From Promethearchaeota archaeon (GTDB lineage: Archaea; Asgardarchaeota; Lokiarchaeia; Sigyniarchaeales; SOKP01): 8,841 bases of DNA. The DNA lies in the NCBI GenBank assembly GCA_030612905.1, contig JAUWNA010000064.1, positions 1 to 8,841 of the forward strand, written 5' to 3'. Each line of letters begins with the position of its first letter. The stretch's first letter is position 1. The notes beneath the pieces are model-generated. The model searched no databases, was not told the DNA's origin, and saw nothing but the letters and a program-made list of their open reading frames with translations. Shown here in pieces: positions 1-6,333 of the stretch. A program made the position numbers and the translations under genes.

Positions 1-1
1 A

Positions 2-667
2 TCTATTGGGGGTAAGGCAATCCCATGCATTGCTGATATCCGATTTGAAGATCAAATCCAAACCGCTATAGATGCAACTATTAAAGAATTCGGTGGGATC
101 GATATCTTGATTAATGATGCAAGTGCGATAAGTTTGACTCCTACTCTAAAGACTCCAATGAAACGATTTGATCTCATGTTTTCTGTAAATGTTCGTGGAA
201 CATTTTTATGCTCAAAGTTATGTATTCCTTATTTAAAGAATTCTGATAATCCTCACATATTAAATCTATCACCCCCTTTAAATATGGACTCAAAATGGTT
301 TGCTCATCATGTGGCCTATACTATGTCAAAATACGGTATGAGTATGTGTGTTCTTGGTATGGCTGAAGAATTCAAAAAGGATGGGATTGCAGTAAACGCT
401 TTATGGCCCAGAACTGCTATCGCCACAGCAGCAGTAAAGAATTTACTGGGAGGGGAAACTGCTTTCAAGCATGCAAGAAAACCAGAAATCGTAGCTGATG
501 CGGCTTACATAATTTTAACTAGACCCAGTAGAGATTATACAGGTAATTTTTTCATTGACGACGAAGTGTTAATTGAAAATGGAGTAACTGATCTTGGAAA
601 ATATTCTGTTGTACCTAACGCCCGACTTACGCCCGACTTTTTTCTTTATGGTGGAGGTCAAACTTAG
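2..667 (+). CDS. HSDL2-like short-chain dehydrogenase/reductase, 5'-truncated by window edge
   Basis: The reading frame is open from the first bases, so the N-terminus and its TGxxxGIG cofactor motif lie outside the window; 221 residues remain. It is a classical SDR fold, NAD(P)-dependent. Numbering from the first visible codon, the NNAG-type motif reads INDAS (37-41, second Asn replaced by Asp), the structural Asn is in the SVNVRGTF stretch (N63), the catalytic Ser is in LNLSPPLN (S90), and the YxxxK pair is Y106/K110 in AYTMSKYG. The stretches LSPPLN, KYGMSM, VLGMAEEF and VNALWP, together with a C-terminal TGNFFIDDE and PDFFLYGG, are the signature of hydroxysteroid dehydrogenase-like protein 2 relatives, which in eukaryotes are peroxisomal or mitochondrial and linked to lipid metabolism. 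The fused SCP2 sterol-carrier domain of animal HSDL2 is absent: the protein ends just after the SDR domain. The substrate is unknown. Family assignment is strong; the role is inference. Confidence 0.9.
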   Translation, partial: SIGGKAIPCIADIRFEDQIQTAIDATIKEFGGIDILINDASAISLTPTLKTPMKRFDLMFSVNVRGTFLCSKLCIPYLKNSDNPHILNLSPPLNMDSKWFAHHVAYTMSKYGMSMCVLGMAEEFKKDGIAVNALWPRTAIATAAVKNLLGGETAFKHARKPEIVADAAYIILTRPSRDYTGNFFIDDEVLIENGVTDLGKYSVVPNARLTPDFFLYGGGQT

Positions 668-674
668 TTTTTTT
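668..674 (+). terminator. T-run terminator after the SDR gene
   Basis: Seven consecutive T residues follow directly on the TAG stop, then AAATTTAAAT. Archaeal RNA polymerase commonly stops at such U-tracts without a hairpin. A 7-bp inverted repeat, AATAAGG/CCTTATT, lies further down at 719-741 and could give a second stop or a transcript end structure. The assignment rests only on the sequence pattern. Confidence 0.4.
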
Positions 675-718
675 AAATTTAAATCATAATACTTAAGATG
701 CACTTTTTCCTTAGTTCA

Positions 719-741
719 AATAAGGTAGAAAATGCCTTATT
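719..741. repeat. Inverted repeat in the SDR-adk intergenic region
   Basis: AATAAGG (719-725) and CCTTATT (735-741) are perfect reverse complements around a 9-nt loop. It is immediately followed by TGGT-TT-ACCA (743-752), another small palindrome. The pair lies about 50-110 nt ahead of adk, so it could be a termination structure of the SDR transcript or an operator for adk. AT-rich DNA makes short palindromes common, so significance is modest. Confidence 0.35.
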
Positions 742-790
742 CTGGTTTACCAATTTTAGTAAATATTATTTAAGAAAAACTCATACTCTT

Positions 791-806
791 TAATATTAAT
801 AAAAAA
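791..806 (+). promoter_or_regulatory. Candidate TATA box for adk-aroD
   Basis: TAATATTAATAAAAAA is the most TATA-like string ahead of the adk start, centred about 30 nt upstream of ATG 829. That spacing would give a leaderless or nearly leaderless transcript, consistent with the absence of a good Shine-Dalgarno sequence there. The surrounding DNA is so AT-rich that the exact box cannot be fixed by eye. Confidence 0.3.
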
Positions 807-828
807 TAATATTCGCTTAGTATAAGAG

Positions 829-1491
829 ATGATTAAATTGAAATCAAAAGTGCGAGTAGTTCTGTTCGGACCTCCCGGAAGTGGAAAAGGCACATTTTCT
901 TCTCAAATAAAGAAAGTTTTACCTGATATACCACATATTAGCACTGGGGATATTTTCCGAGAGAATTTAAAAAATGAAACGCCCCTTGGTTTAAAGGCTA
1001 AAGAATATATGGATAAGGGTGAATTAGTTCCGGATGAAGTAACTATTGATATGGTGAGGGATAGACTAAGTAAAGAAGATGTAAAAGAACATGGATTCAT
1101 ATTGGATGGTTTTCCAAGAACTCTAACCCAAACTGAAGCTTTAACCGAGATAACTGAAATAGATTTATTCCTTTTATTAGATGTAAGTCGCGATATCATT
1201 ACAAAAAGAATTTTAGGAAGATACTCTTGTAAAAATTGTGGTGAAATCTATAATAAATACACTCTTCCACCAAAAACAGAAGGTATTTGCGATAAATGTG
1301 GCGCTGAAATTAAATTTGAACAAAGGAGCGACGACAATGAAGAAACCTTAAAAAACCGGTTAGATACTTACGAAAAGAACGCAAAACCAATAATAAAATA
1401 CTACAAAAAGAAAAAGTTGATGAGAAAGATAAACGCTGAAAATACTTTAGAATTAACCGAGAAGGATATTAAAAAGATACTTGAAGTGTAA
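829..1491 (+). CDS. adk: Adenylate kinase, long form with zinc-binding lid
   Basis: Catalyses ATP + AMP = 2 ADP in the cytosol. The 220-residue length is typical of the long bacterial-type family. The P-loop GPPGSGKGT is at 14-22, the AMP-binding ISTGDIFR at 37-44, GFILDGFPRT at 89-98, and the lid starts at RILGR (127-131). The lid carries four cysteines, C134, C137, C154 and C157 (CKNC and CDKC), the zinc-stabilised lid of Gram-positive and some archaeal enzymes. RSDD and the arginine in ETLKNRL (166-178) supply lid and catalytic arginines. The C-terminus is lysine-rich. This differs from the short archaeal AdkA kinases of methanogens and Sulfolobus. The start was chosen because the next Met (61) would remove the P-loop. 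Only 36 nt separate it from aroD, so the two are probably co-transcribed. Confidence 0.96.
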   Translation: MIKLKSKVRVVLFGPPGSGKGTFSSQIKKVLPDIPHISTGDIFRENLKNETPLGLKAKEYMDKGELVPDEVTIDMVRDRLSKEDVKEHGFILDGFPRTLTQTEALTEITEIDLFLLLDVSRDIITKRILGRYSCKNCGEIYNKYTLPPKTEGICDKCGAEIKFEQRSDDNEETLKNRLDTYEKNAKPIIKYYKKKKLMRKINAENTLELTEKDIKKILEV

Positions 1492-1527
1492 ATTTATTTT
1501 AACTATAATTTTTTTTATAGGATTATA

Positions 1528-2283
1528 ATGAAATATAAGATCTGTATTGCAATTCCAATTAAATCTGATGATCTTAATATAAATAGACAATTAGTAGAAA
1601 AATCACTAGAAAAAAAGCCTGATTTAATTGAATTTAGATTTGATTACATAAATGAAGTAAAATTTATCACATCTTCCTTTTTAACAGAATTGTTGGGTCT
1701 TATCATTCCTAATATACCAATAATCTTTACTTTTAGGAGAGTTCAAGAGCGAGGTCAATATAATCTTGATATAGATGAACGAATACAAATTTTAAAGCTA
1801 TTGGTTGAAGCAAAACCCGATTATTTGGATATAGAAATGAAGTCTGATATTAAGATTTTGGAAGTAATTACAAATTTAGCTTACAAAAACAATGTAGATT
1901 TAATTTTCTCTTTTCATGATTTTGAAGATACTCCTACATATGAAGAAACAATTTCTCTTATAGATAAGTTTGAAGATAAGTTGGTTCATGAGTGCTCTGT
2001 AGATTTAGATAAAATTCATGAAAGCGTCTTTAAATTAATATTTACACCTCAAAAATTCGAGGATAATTTAAATATTTTAAAAATTTGTAGAACACTTTCA
2101 CAAGACGGTAAAAAGATAGTATGCTTTGATATGGGGGAATTGGGAATTTTTTCCAGAATTATGTGCGTTAAATTTGGTTCATTATGGACATATGGTTCTC
2201 TAAGAGATAAAACAGCTCCTGGACAAATTAATATCAAAACTTTACGAGAAATGCATCAATTACTATTTAATTCTAATTCTTGA
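1528..2283 (+). CDS. aroD: 3-dehydroquinate dehydratase, type I (class I aldolase, Schiff-base)
   Basis: Third step of the shikimate pathway: dehydration of 3-dehydroquinate to 3-dehydroshikimate through a lysine Schiff base. At 251 residues it has the length of the type I family (the type II enzyme is about 150). By comparison with E. coli AroD, the substrate-binding EFR pair is E35/R37 (EWR in E. coli), R70 lies in FTFRR, the general base is H130 in SFHDF, the Schiff-base lysine is K169 in FKLIFTPQ (PKIALMPQ in E. coli), R210 is in GIFSR, and the closing loop KTAPGQI ends with Q233; the usual serine of that loop is T229. All catalytic positions are therefore kept. An AGGA 5 nt before the ATG is a weak ribosome binding site. 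The gene follows adk by 36 nt, and its last 11 bp overlap the opposite-strand thiolase-like gene. Confidence 0.95.
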   Translation: MKYKICIAIPIKSDDLNINRQLVEKSLEKKPDLIEFRFDYINEVKFITSSFLTELLGLIIPNIPIIFTFRRVQERGQYNLDIDERIQILKLLVEAKPDYLDIEMKSDIKILEVITNLAYKNNVDLIFSFHDFEDTPTYEETISLIDKFEDKLVHECSVDLDKIHESVFKLIFTPQKFEDNLNILKICRTLSQDGKKIVCFDMGELGIFSRIMCVKFGSLWTYGSLRDKTAPGQINIKTLREMHQLLFNSNS

Positions 2284-3778
2284 AATTAATGATATTTCGA
2301 TCTAGGTTAATGTCATAATAAACAGGAAATTTTTGACCAACGAGTTCTTGCTTTTCTAATTTAATTAAAATATCTGGAACAGCATTAATAAAAGCTATAG
2401 TACGACGATTGTTTTCAAGAGTTCCTATTACTATCCCTTGCTTGGGTATTCCAATTCGATCATAGGTTATTGTATATCCCTCAATAGTAAGATTTCCATT
2501 AGCTTGTTCCATAGGTTTAGGTAATCGTCTAGCTAAGATTGATTGTTGTATTTCAGCATTATTTTTTTCACCCCATTGTATAAGAGGTGGTTCAGCCCCG
2601 TAAATACCAAAGGACTGTTTTGTATTATATCCTCCATTTGCTATAACCATTATTTTTAATAAAGGGTTTTTACGAATAAGGTTTACAGCAGAAACGATTG
2701 CGTGCAAAGAATAATTACTCCAAGGACCACCAAAATATGGGAGCCCCCCTGTTATTGATAACGGACGAGGATCATCTTCCTTTATACCTATTTCCTTTTT
2801 AATGATTTCTACAATAGACGGAAAACAGCTATAAATATCAAATAAATCAATATCATCAAGTTTAAGTCCAGCTTGTTCTAATGCTATAATTGCTCCTTCT
2901 TTTGCTGCAGGCGAATTATTAAGCTTTGGACGTTGGGTAATATTAAAAATGTTTTTAAAGTCTGCGCCCCCCATTGGATAAATCCAGAGTTTAGAGTCTA
3001 TTTTGAGTTTTTCAGCGATTCTCTTACTTGTCATTATTAACGCGCTGGATTGATCTACAAATACATTAGAACACATAAGTTTAGTATAAGGGTGAGTTAT
3101 ATATCTGTTTTTGGAAGATGGAGTTATAATTTCTTTAGCAGTATAAGAGCATCGAGTCCAAGCATAAGGGTTAGTAGATGCAATCCTTGAGAAAGCTTCA
3201 AATATTTTGCCTATATGATTATTGTGTGATTCTAAACTTCTTCCAGATGCAGCGCGTACGGCAGTTTCAAGAATGGCGTATGTAAAGGGAGGAGATTTTA
3301 ACTTATATTTATTAGCAAATTCATTTATACCATTCCATAATTTACCTTCCATATACTTAGGAGCCTTCCATTGAGGCCAATTTAAATTAAGTTTGCCCTT
3401 CTTTGCCTTGTATCGGAAGTAAAAGGCTTCTCCACCGGTAATCAGAATTGCTTGACTTTTTCCAGAAGATATAGCCTTCGCTGCCCTATTTACTAACTTC
3501 TGAGGACTATCGCCCCCATCCTGTAAATAAATTTTATGTGTGGGTTTTATATCGAGTATCTTGCTAAGTTCTTCTGGCGCATCCTCGTAGGACCAACTAT
3601 TAATATTTATCATATAAACGGAATCAATAAACTCCTTTAAATTAGGCGCTCCAGCATCATTTAAAGCTATCGTGCAGGTTTCAACCATTAGATTTAGTGG
3701 ATCAAGGGGCTTAAGAGTGGATTTATTTTGTGTAAACTGAGCAGCTCCTACAATTATTGGATATGATTTATTATTCAT
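2273..3778 (-). CDS. Thiolase-fold protein of the SCP-x/TLP1 type, lacking the thiolase cysteines
   Basis: 501 residues. Two thiolase halves are visible: N-terminal PIIVGAAQFT (7-16) with ILITGGEAFY (111-120), and C-terminal EGAIIALEQAGLKLDDIDLFDIYSCF (294-319) with ITGGLPYFGGPWSNYSLHAI (342-361). The extra C-terminal part, about 415-495, matches where thiolase-like protein type 1 homologues carry their additional domain. In true thiolases the acyl-accepting Cys sits in a CxSG loop near residue 90; here that loop reads QDGGDSPQK and no Cys occurs between 80 and 110. The C-terminal CxG cysteine is replaced in IANGGYN (379-385). H359 of the second loop and C318 (SCFP) remain. It probably binds acyl-CoA, but ordinary thiolysis or Claisen condensation is doubtful; automatic annotation would say acetyl-CoA acetyltransferase. 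It runs antisense to, and overlaps, aroD. Confidence 0.85.
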   Translation of the reverse strand: MNNKSYPIIVGAAQFTQNKSTLKPLDPLNLMVETCTIALNDAGAPNLKEFIDSVYMININSWSYEDAPEELSKILDIKPTHKIYLQDGGDSPQKLVNRAAKAISSGKSQAILITGGEAFYFRYKAKKGKLNLNWPQWKAPKYMEGKLWNGINEFANKYKLKSPPFTYAILETAVRAASGRSLESHNNHIGKIFEAFSRIASTNPYAWTRCSYTAKEIITPSSKNRYITHPYTKLMCSNVFVDQSSALIMTSKRIAEKLKIDSKLWIYPMGGADFKNIFNITQRPKLNNSPAAKEGAIIALEQAGLKLDDIDLFDIYSCFPSIVEIIKKEIGIKEDDPRPLSITGGLPYFGGPWSNYSLHAIVSAVNLIRKNPLLKIMVIANGGYNTKQSFGIYGAEPPLIQWGEKNNAEIQQSILARRLPKPMEQANGNLTIEGYTITYDRIGIPKQGIVIGTLENNRRTIAFINAVPDILIKLEKQELVGQKFPVYYDINLDRNIINFKN

Positions 3779-3876
3779 AATTGATTGATTAATGCAAAAA
3801 TTATTTTAAAAATTAAATATCAAAAGAATAAGAAACTCTTATCAATTATTATTTAATAACAGATAAGAAATTTTAT

Positions 3877-4050
3877 TTATTGTCCTCTATCAAATACAGT
3901 GCCACAACTACCGCATTTAATTCTTTTTTTATAAACCGGGCTTCCCTGCATTGAATAATAGAGTACCTGTGTTTTATCAGGCTCTTCGTGTAATTTCCGA
4001 GGATTTTCTTCCCCACAACTTCCACATTTGGTTCTTTTAGTTTCTGTCAT
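3877..4050 (-). CDS. 57-residue double-CxxC zinc ribbon protein
   Basis: A small gene in the 396-nt gap between the thiolase-like gene and aroK. The product is 57 residues, starting MTETKRTK and ending TVFDRGQ with a TAA stop. Two identical CGSCG knuckles, C9/C12 and C46/C49, are 33 residues apart, the layout of a single four-cysteine zinc ribbon. Between them lie a charged stretch (NPRKLHEEPDK) and an aromatic, beta-prone strand (VLYYSMQG), then a basic strand (YKKRIK) leading into the second knuckle. No membrane segment or signal is seen. Such proteins are numerous in archaea and mostly unassigned; nucleic-acid binding or a protein-protein role is only a guess. The start is preceded by an A-rich leader and a TATA-like AAATTTATAAAA around 4087-4098. 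The coding pattern and paired cysteines make it very likely a real gene. Confidence 0.8.
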   Translation of the reverse strand: MTETKRTKCGSCGEENPRKLHEEPDKTQVLYYSMQGSPVYKKRIKCGSCGTVFDRGQ

Positions 4051-4086
4051 TTTTTTTTTTTGAAGGTTTTTTGAACAAATAATAGG

Positions 4087-4098
4087 TTTTATAAATTT
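4087..4098 (-). promoter_or_regulatory. Candidate TATA box for the 57-residue zinc ribbon gene
   Basis: On the minus strand the sequence reads AAATTTATAAAA, centred about 42 nt upstream of the ATG at 4050, which would leave a leader of roughly 16 nt. The leader contains an uninterrupted A-tract immediately before the start codon. No clear Shine-Dalgarno sequence is present. Confidence 0.35.
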
Positions 4099-4137
4099 AA
4101 ATTTGGGTTTTACAAAAAATTTGCGTTATGCCATCTC

Positions 4138-4150
4138 TAAAAATAAAAAC
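4138..4150 (-). terminator. T-rich terminator downstream of aroK
   Basis: Reading on the minus strand, about 25 nt after the aroK stop, the sequence GTTTTTATTTTTA forms a bipartite T-run. This would separate the aroK transcript from the downstream 57-residue zinc ribbon gene. It is a pattern-based call. Confidence 0.35.
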
Positions 4151-4174
4151 ACACGCTTTATTAATTTCACATTT

Positions 4175-4699
4175 TTATTTCATTGTTGCCTTAATAATTT
4201 CTCCTATAATCTCGTCAATTGTTTTGTCTGTGGTGTTAATAATAATTTCTGCTGATATGTTATAAAAAGGCTCTCTTTGTTTCAATGCGCTTTCAATTTC
4301 TTTCATTGGATCGTCTTTGTCGATTACTGGTCTAGTTTCTTTCCCATCTTTCATTATTCTATCATAAATTTCTTTAGAGTTAGCTGTTAATAAAACTATA
4401 TGACAGGTTTTTTTTAAGTTTTCAATGTTTGCTTTATTTAAAACAATTCCTCCCCCGCACGATATAACAACTTTTTCAAGATTAGCTGCCTTCTTACACG
4501 CTTCAATTTCATATTCTCTAAATTTAACTTCTCCATCTTCCGAAAAGATTCTAGGGATTGGTTTACCAGCCATCTCTACAATTAGTTGATCGGTTTCTAT
4601 AAATCTATAATCTTTTCCTATATATTCCTTCAATGCCTTTCCTACTGTAGATTTACCCGTTGCCATAAAACCAATCAACGCAATAGAATCTTTAACCAT
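4175..4699 (-). CDS. aroK: Shikimate kinase, bacterial AroK/AroL type (P-loop NMP-kinase fold)
   Basis: Phosphorylates shikimate to shikimate 3-phosphate with ATP in the cytosol. 174 residues, the usual AroK length. Walker A is GFMATGKST (10-18); D37 in IETDQLI and R61 in FREYE bind shikimate; the glycine loop is CGGGIV (81-86); the lid arginine is R123 in ETRPVI; and R142 in QREPFY is the conserved late arginine. All landmark residues of the family are therefore present. Most characterised archaea instead use a GHMP-superfamily shikimate kinase with no resemblance to this fold, so the gene points to acquisition from bacteria or a lineage-specific replacement. It stands 100 nt downstream of the flavoredoxin-like gene on the same strand, with a T-run between them, so it likely has its own promoter. 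No strong ribosome binding site is seen before the ATG. Confidence 0.94.
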   Translation of the reverse strand: MVKDSIALIGFMATGKSTVGKALKEYIGKDYRFIETDQLIVEMAGKPIPRIFSEDGEVKFREYEIEACKKAANLEKVVISCGGGIVLNKANIENLKKTCHIVLLTANSKEIYDRIMKDGKETRPVIDKDDPMKEIESALKQREPFYNISAEIIINTTDKTIDEIIGEIIKATMK

Positions 4700-4783
4700 A
4701 ATAAATTAAACCAAATAATATTTTTTGATATCTCTAACTGCATTTCAATTTTTTTTCTTTGCTAACGGTGTCCTAATATCAAG

Positions 4784-4790
4784 AAAAAAA
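4784..4790 (-). terminator. T-run terminator downstream of the flavoredoxin-like gene
   Basis: Seven T residues on the minus strand start about 10 nt past the TGA stop of the flavoredoxin-like gene. Position and composition fit archaeal U-tract termination, suggesting aroK is transcribed separately. Confidence 0.4.
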
Positions 4791-4799
4791 GTAGAACAA

Positions 4800-5354
4800 T
4801 CATTTCATTGAAAATCCGTGATTTCCTAAAATACCATTTTGTAAACCTATGTAATTTCCATTAATATATGCGAAGCAATTAAATTTTTCAGGGTCTAATC
4901 TATTGTTCGTTACAAATTGCGAATCAGAATGAGTTGCAACTACTTCTCCAAAATAGCACACATGAGAACCTAGTTCTATTCGTTTTATTACCTTACACTC
5001 CATGTTCCATGGAAACTCTTTCACCATAGGGACTTGAACTACGATCCCTTTTTCTTTAGTTAGGTTTAAGTCTTCCCATTTATTCACATCTCTTCCAGAA
5101 CGTGTACCACAATAATCCATATCTCTCAGTTGGTCTTTTGTAGGGTAATTAATCACAAACTCTCCATGTTTTTCAATTAATTCGTAGGAATGGCGTTTAG
5201 GTTGTAATGAAATTGCGATAATTGGAGGTTTCATACATACTTTACCAATGTAAGCGAGAGTAATTAAATTCGCTTCCTCACCAATCCCTACAGATATGAC
5301 CGCCGCAGGCATTGGAAACATCGTAATTCCCGTGTTAAGAGAAATCTTATTCAT
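4800..5354 (-). CDS. Flavoredoxin / flavin reductase-like FMN-binding split-barrel protein
   Basis: 184 residues, the length of the single-domain DIM6/NTAB flavoredoxin family, which binds FMN in a split beta-barrel and serves as an electron carrier or flavin reductase. Visible landmarks are the N-terminal MFPMPAAVISVG strand (12-23), ANLITLAYIGKVCMKPP (28-44), which forms the flavin-phosphate site in the family, ISLQPKRHSYELI (48-60), the DYCGTRSGRDVNKW stretch (80-93) typical of flavoredoxins, and the ECKVIKRIELGSHVCYFGEV strands (119-138). There is no transmembrane segment or iron-sulfur motif. An AAAGGATG about 10 nt before the ATG is a usable ribosome binding site. It is divergent from aroE across 109 nt, but nothing in its sequence ties it to aromatic synthesis, so the electron partner is unknown. 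Confidence 0.9.
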   Translation of the reverse strand: MNKISLNTGITMFPMPAAVISVGIGEEANLITLAYIGKVCMKPPIIAISLQPKRHSYELIEKHGEFVINYPTKDQLRDMDYCGTRSGRDVNKWEDLNLTKEKGIVVQVPMVKEFPWNMECKVIKRIELGSHVCYFGEVVATHSDSQFVTNNRLDPEKFNCFAYINGNYIGLQNGILGNHGFSMK

Positions 5355-5395
5355 TTTTTAAATTCATCCTTTATGTGTTGTTTACTTTATAGCTA

Positions 5396-5408
5396 AATAA
5401 TTATAAAT
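5396..5408 (-). promoter_or_regulatory. Candidate TATA box for the flavoredoxin-like gene
   Basis: The minus strand reads TTTATAATTATTT about 45 nt upstream of the ATG at 5354. This leaves a roughly 20-nt leader that contains the AAAGGATG ribosome binding site. It lies in the 109-nt divergent region shared with aroE. Confidence 0.4.
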
Positions 5409-5436
5409 TAATTTTATTCTTAAACATATTAATAGT

Positions 5437-5445
5437 TTTAAATTT
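5437..5445 (+). promoter_or_regulatory. Candidate TATA box for aroE-tyrA
   Basis: TTTAAATTT lies about 23 nt before the aroE ATG at 5464, the spacing of a leaderless archaeal promoter; no Shine-Dalgarno sequence precedes the ATG. The AT-richness of the region limits certainty. Confidence 0.3.
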
Positions 5446-5463
5446 AATAATTATAGTAATAAA

Positions 5464-6333
5464 ATGCTAAAAAAACCTTATATAACAGCTCGTACTAATG
5501 TTTTATGTGTTATTGGGCATCCAATCGAACATAGTATGAGTCCGATAATGCATAATGCTGCCCTTAAAGAACTATCTCTCGATTATGTATATGTTGCTTT
5601 TAATATTCCACCAAACGACCTTAAAAAGGCAGTGTTAGGGTTTAAAATGTTTAATATAAAAGGGATAAATGTTACTATTCCATATAAAGAAACTATCATC
5701 CCGTATTTAGATGAAATTGACCCACTTGCTGAAAAGATTGGTGCTGTTAATACTATAAAAAATGAAGGTAAATATTTGATCGGAAAAAACACAGACGCAT
5801 CTGGGGCTAAAAGAGCTTTATTAGACGCGGGATGCGAAATAACTGGAAAAAAGGCTTTAATATTGGGCGCAGGAGGGGCGGCTAAAGCAGTTAGTTTTGC
5901 TATATCAGAGGATTTAGATGCGGTATATATAGCTAATAGAACAGAAAAGCGAGCAATAAAATTAGCTAAGGATTTAACTAACAAAACGACGATTAAAGCA
6001 GTAGGAAAGAATATGAGTATAAATACCCTGAAAAACTTAGTAAATGATGTAGATATTTTAATAAACACTACTCCCCTTGGTATGTATCCCGATATTGAAG
6101 CATCGCCGATTTCTGAAGAGATATTACACAAGAATTTGTTTGTGTTGGATATCGTATATAATCCTCTCGAAACTCGATTATTAAAAGAAGCTAGAAAAAT
6201 TGGTTGCAAAACACTAGGTGGGTTAGATATGTTTGTTAATCAAGGCGCTTTAGCATTTGAATGGTGGACTGGTAAAAAACCAAATCTAAATTTAATGAAA
6301 GAAAAAGTAGTTGAATTTTTAGGGAAAAAATAA
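5464..6333 (+). CDS. aroE: Shikimate dehydrogenase (NADP+)
   Basis: Reduces 3-dehydroshikimate to shikimate with NADPH, the step between AroD and AroK in this same cluster. 289 residues, close to the family's usual 270-290. Substrate-site serines S24 and S26 are in GHPIEHSMSPIMHN; the catalytic pair is K75 (NVTIPYKE) and D111 (GKNTDASG). The Rossmann loop is GAGGAAKAV (135-143), and NRT (158-160) puts an arginine after beta-2, as in NADP-specific AroE. NTTPLGMYP (201-209), VYNPLETRLL (231-240) and the closing GGLDMFVNQG (252-261) are classic. No residue expected for activity is missing. It shares one base with tyrA (TAATG), so the two are translationally coupled. The ATG has no obvious ribosome binding site and probably sits at a leaderless 5' end. 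Confidence 0.97.
   Translation: MLKKPYITARTNVLCVIGHPIEHSMSPIMHNAALKELSLDYVYVAFNIPPNDLKKAVLGFKMFNIKGINVTIPYKETIIPYLDEIDPLAEKIGAVNTIKNEGKYLIGKNTDASGAKRALLDAGCEITGKKALILGAGGAAKAVSFAISEDLDAVYIANRTEKRAIKLAKDLTNKTTIKAVGKNMSINTLKNLVNDVDILINTTPLGMYPDIEASPISEEILHKNLFVLDIVYNPLETRLLKEARKIGCKTLGGLDMFVNQGALAFEWWTGKKPNLNLMKEKVVEFLGKK

Noticed and set aside
4051..4174. Further small gene between the 57-residue zinc ribbon ORF and aroK
   Set aside because: Only TATA-like and T-rich sequence is present; no open frame of useful length with a start was found.
5583..6209. Long open frame antisense to aroE
   Set aside because: It lies wholly inside aroE, whose motifs are complete; the antisense product has the leucine, isoleucine and serine bias of a shadow frame and no recognisable domain.
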